NCBI GenBank assembly: GCA_030609765.1 | Contig: JAUWTE010000211.1 | Location: forward strand, 1-6,031 | Direction: 5' to 3' | Source of the DNA: Acidobacteriota bacterium | GTDB lineage: Bacteria; Acidobacteriota; UBA890 | Length of the DNA: 6,031 nt | Shown: piece by piece, positions 5,003 through 6,031 of the stretch | Layout of the letters: each line of letters starts with the position of its first letter | Position numbering within the stretch: position 1 is the first letter of the stretch | Notes under the pieces: model-generated | Told to the model about the DNA's origin: nothing | The model's database searches: none | What the model saw: the letters and a program-made list of their open reading frames with translations, nothing else | Position numbers and translations under genes: made by a program

Positions 5003-6031
5003 ATGCGTCGTCCGCGATCCTGTCGTTTCGAGCTGAACCTGAGCGCTGGCCGCGCGGCGTGGTTGTTTCTGGCCGTCATCGCGGTTGTCCTCTTGGCCTC
5101 TCCGGCATCAGGCCGGGCGGCAGCGACCCCTGGAGCCGGCACAGGACCGTCCGCGTCCGCGCCGATCGCCGTTGCCGGCTCGGGCCCGGTTGTCGGCCCG
5201 GGCCCAGTCGCCGCTTCTCAGAGTGCGGCCGACGTACGGGCCCTCGACGCCTACTTCGCCAGCGCGCAGCGCGAGTGGGACATTCCCGGCATGGCGGTCG
5301 CGATCGTCAAAGACGGTGACGTGGTGCTGGCCAAGGGCTACGGCGTTCGCGACATGAACGACGGTGGCGAGGTGGACGAAAACACTATGTTCGCCATTGC
5401 ATCGAACTCGAAGGCCTTCACGTCGGCCGCCCTGGCCATGCTGGTGGACGAGGGCAAGATGAGCTGGAGCGACCCGGTCACGAAGTTCCTGCCCGACTTC
5501 CAGGTCTACGATCCGTTCGTCAGCGCGGAGATGCGCGTTTACGATTTACTCTCTCACCGCAGTGGTCTCGGCTCATTCAGCGGCGACCTCCTCTGGTACG
5601 CCTCCGACTACAGTGCCGATGAAGTCTTGCGGCGGGCCCGATACGTTCCCCAGGCGGGTCCCTTCCGTGCCTCCTACGGCTATTCCAACCTGATGTTCAT
5701 CGCGGCCGGCCAGCTCATTCCCGCGGTCACAGGGCAGAGCTGGTCCGACTTCGTACGGGAGCGAATCTTCGAGCCCCTGGGCATGGATCGCACGGTCACC
5801 TCGACTGGTGACCTGGGGCGCTTCGATAATGTTGCCACGCCTCACGCTGAGCCCGAAGGAGAGCTGCGGACCTACCCCTGGCGTGGCTGGGATGCCATGG
5901 CGGCGGGTGGCGGAATCATCTCCTCGGTGTCCGACATGGCCAGGTGGATGACGCTGCAGCTCAACCGGGGTGAAATCGACGGCACCCGCCTCTTCAGTGA
6001 GGAAGCGTCGAGGACGATGTGGACGCCATTA
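5003..6031 (+). CDS. Secreted serine hydrolase, beta-lactamase/CubicO family, 3'-truncated by the window edge
   Basis: The frame is open for 343 codons from the ATG at 5003 to the last base, so the C-terminus is missing. The protein belongs to the serine beta-lactamase-related family (Pfam Beta-lactamase, class C/EstB-like), whose members are esterases, D-amino peptidases or beta-lactamase-like enzymes; the substrate cannot be told. Residues 1-37 look like a Sec signal: an Arg-rich start, a hydrophobic stretch at about 19-33 and a probable cleavage near SPASG. A Gly/Pro/Ala/Val linker runs to about residue 72. The catalytic domain then shows the SxxK motif SNSK with Ser134 and Lys137, LLSHRSGL (182-189), YSN with Tyr227 and Asn229, an EPLGMD motif and a GGGIISSVSDMARWM-type segment. 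The third active-site motif (KTG or HxG) would lie beyond the window. The strong Shine-Dalgarno sequence supports the start. It seems to be transcribed separately from lepB. Confidence 0.92.
   Translation, partial: MRRPRSCRFELNLSAGRAAWLFLAVIAVVLLASPASGRAAATPGAGTGPSASAPIAVAGSGPVVGPGPVAASQSAADVRALDAYFASAQREWDIPGMAVAIVKDGDVVLAKGYGVRDMNDGGEVDENTMFAIASNSKAFTSAALAMLVDEGKMSWSDPVTKFLPDFQVYDPFVSAEMRVYDLLSHRSGLGSFSGDLLWYASDYSADEVLRRARYVPQAGPFRASYGYSNLMFIAAGQLIPAVTGQSWSDFVRERIFEPLGMDRTVTSTGDLGRFDNVATPHAEPEGELRTYPWRGWDAMAAGGGIISSVSDMARWMTLQLNRGEIDGTRLFSEEASRTMWTPL
5182..5205 (+). repeat. GC-rich inverted repeat in the linker-coding part of the serine hydrolase gene
   Basis: GGGCCCGG at 5182-5189 and CCGGGCCC at 5198-5205 are perfect 8-base inverted copies with an 8-base loop. 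It codes part of the Gly/Pro/Val linker between the signal peptide and the catalytic domain. The stem could be stable in the mRNA; it may also be a by-product of GGC, CCG and CCC codon use. Confidence 0.5.

Noticed and set aside
4999..5319. A 106-codon + strand frame overlapping the start of the serine hydrolase
   Set aside because: It lies in another frame, is rich in Arg/Gly/Pro without motifs, and has a poor ribosome site position. The frame from 5003 has a signal peptide and active-site motifs.
5573..5845. A 90-codon - strand frame inside the serine hydrolase
   Set aside because: It is a shadow of the hydrolase frame, which carries YSN and other family motifs across the same bases.

Overview
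The window is a GC-rich stretch of bacterial chromosome, with every gene on the + strand and strong G/C preference at third codon positions. The gene set is a GH95 glycosidase, a lipoprotein-type prolyl oligopeptidase, a short single-anchor signal peptidase I and a secreted serine hydrolase. It suggests a diderm, heterotrophic bacterium of a high-GC lineage such as Acidobacteriota, Myxococcota or Gemmatimonadota. This placement is inference from gene content only; no rRNA or other taxonomic marker is present.

Layout. (1) Positions 1-1842 hold the 3' part of a GH95 alpha-L-fucosidase gene whose start lies before the window. (2) Five bases after its stop comes a complete S9A prolyl oligopeptidase (1848-4055) with a lipoprotein signal peptide. 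Its ribosome binding site lies inside the end of the fucosidase gene, so the two genes look like one operon. (3) After a 70-base gap comes a complete signal peptidase I (lepB, 4126-4749). A -10-like hexamer lies 7 bases before its ATG and no Shine-Dalgarno sequence is visible, so it may be transcribed as a leaderless mRNA. (4) The 253-base gap 4750-5002 holds a perfect 7-bp hairpin, an apparent frameshifted remnant of a small membrane protein, and a -10-like box with a strong Shine-Dalgarno sequence for the next gene. (5) From 5003 to the window end runs an open, 3'-truncated secreted serine hydrolase of the beta-lactamase/CubicO family.

How they fit together. The fucosidase and the exported peptidase could jointly process fucosylated glycoprotein or peptide material outside the cytoplasm; this is inferred from their coupling. 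LepB is the general housekeeping enzyme that cleaves ordinary signal peptides, including probably that of the downstream serine hydrolase. The lipoprotein peptidase would instead need signal peptidase II.

I found no mobile element, CRISPR array, tRNA or rRNA, and nothing that amounts to a new multi-gene system. The points most worth a second look are the Glu/Gly insert of the peptidase and the G-quadruplex motif that encodes it, the loss of the expected S1-pocket Trp in the same enzyme, the possible leaderless lepB start, and the membrane-protein remnant at 4805-4917.
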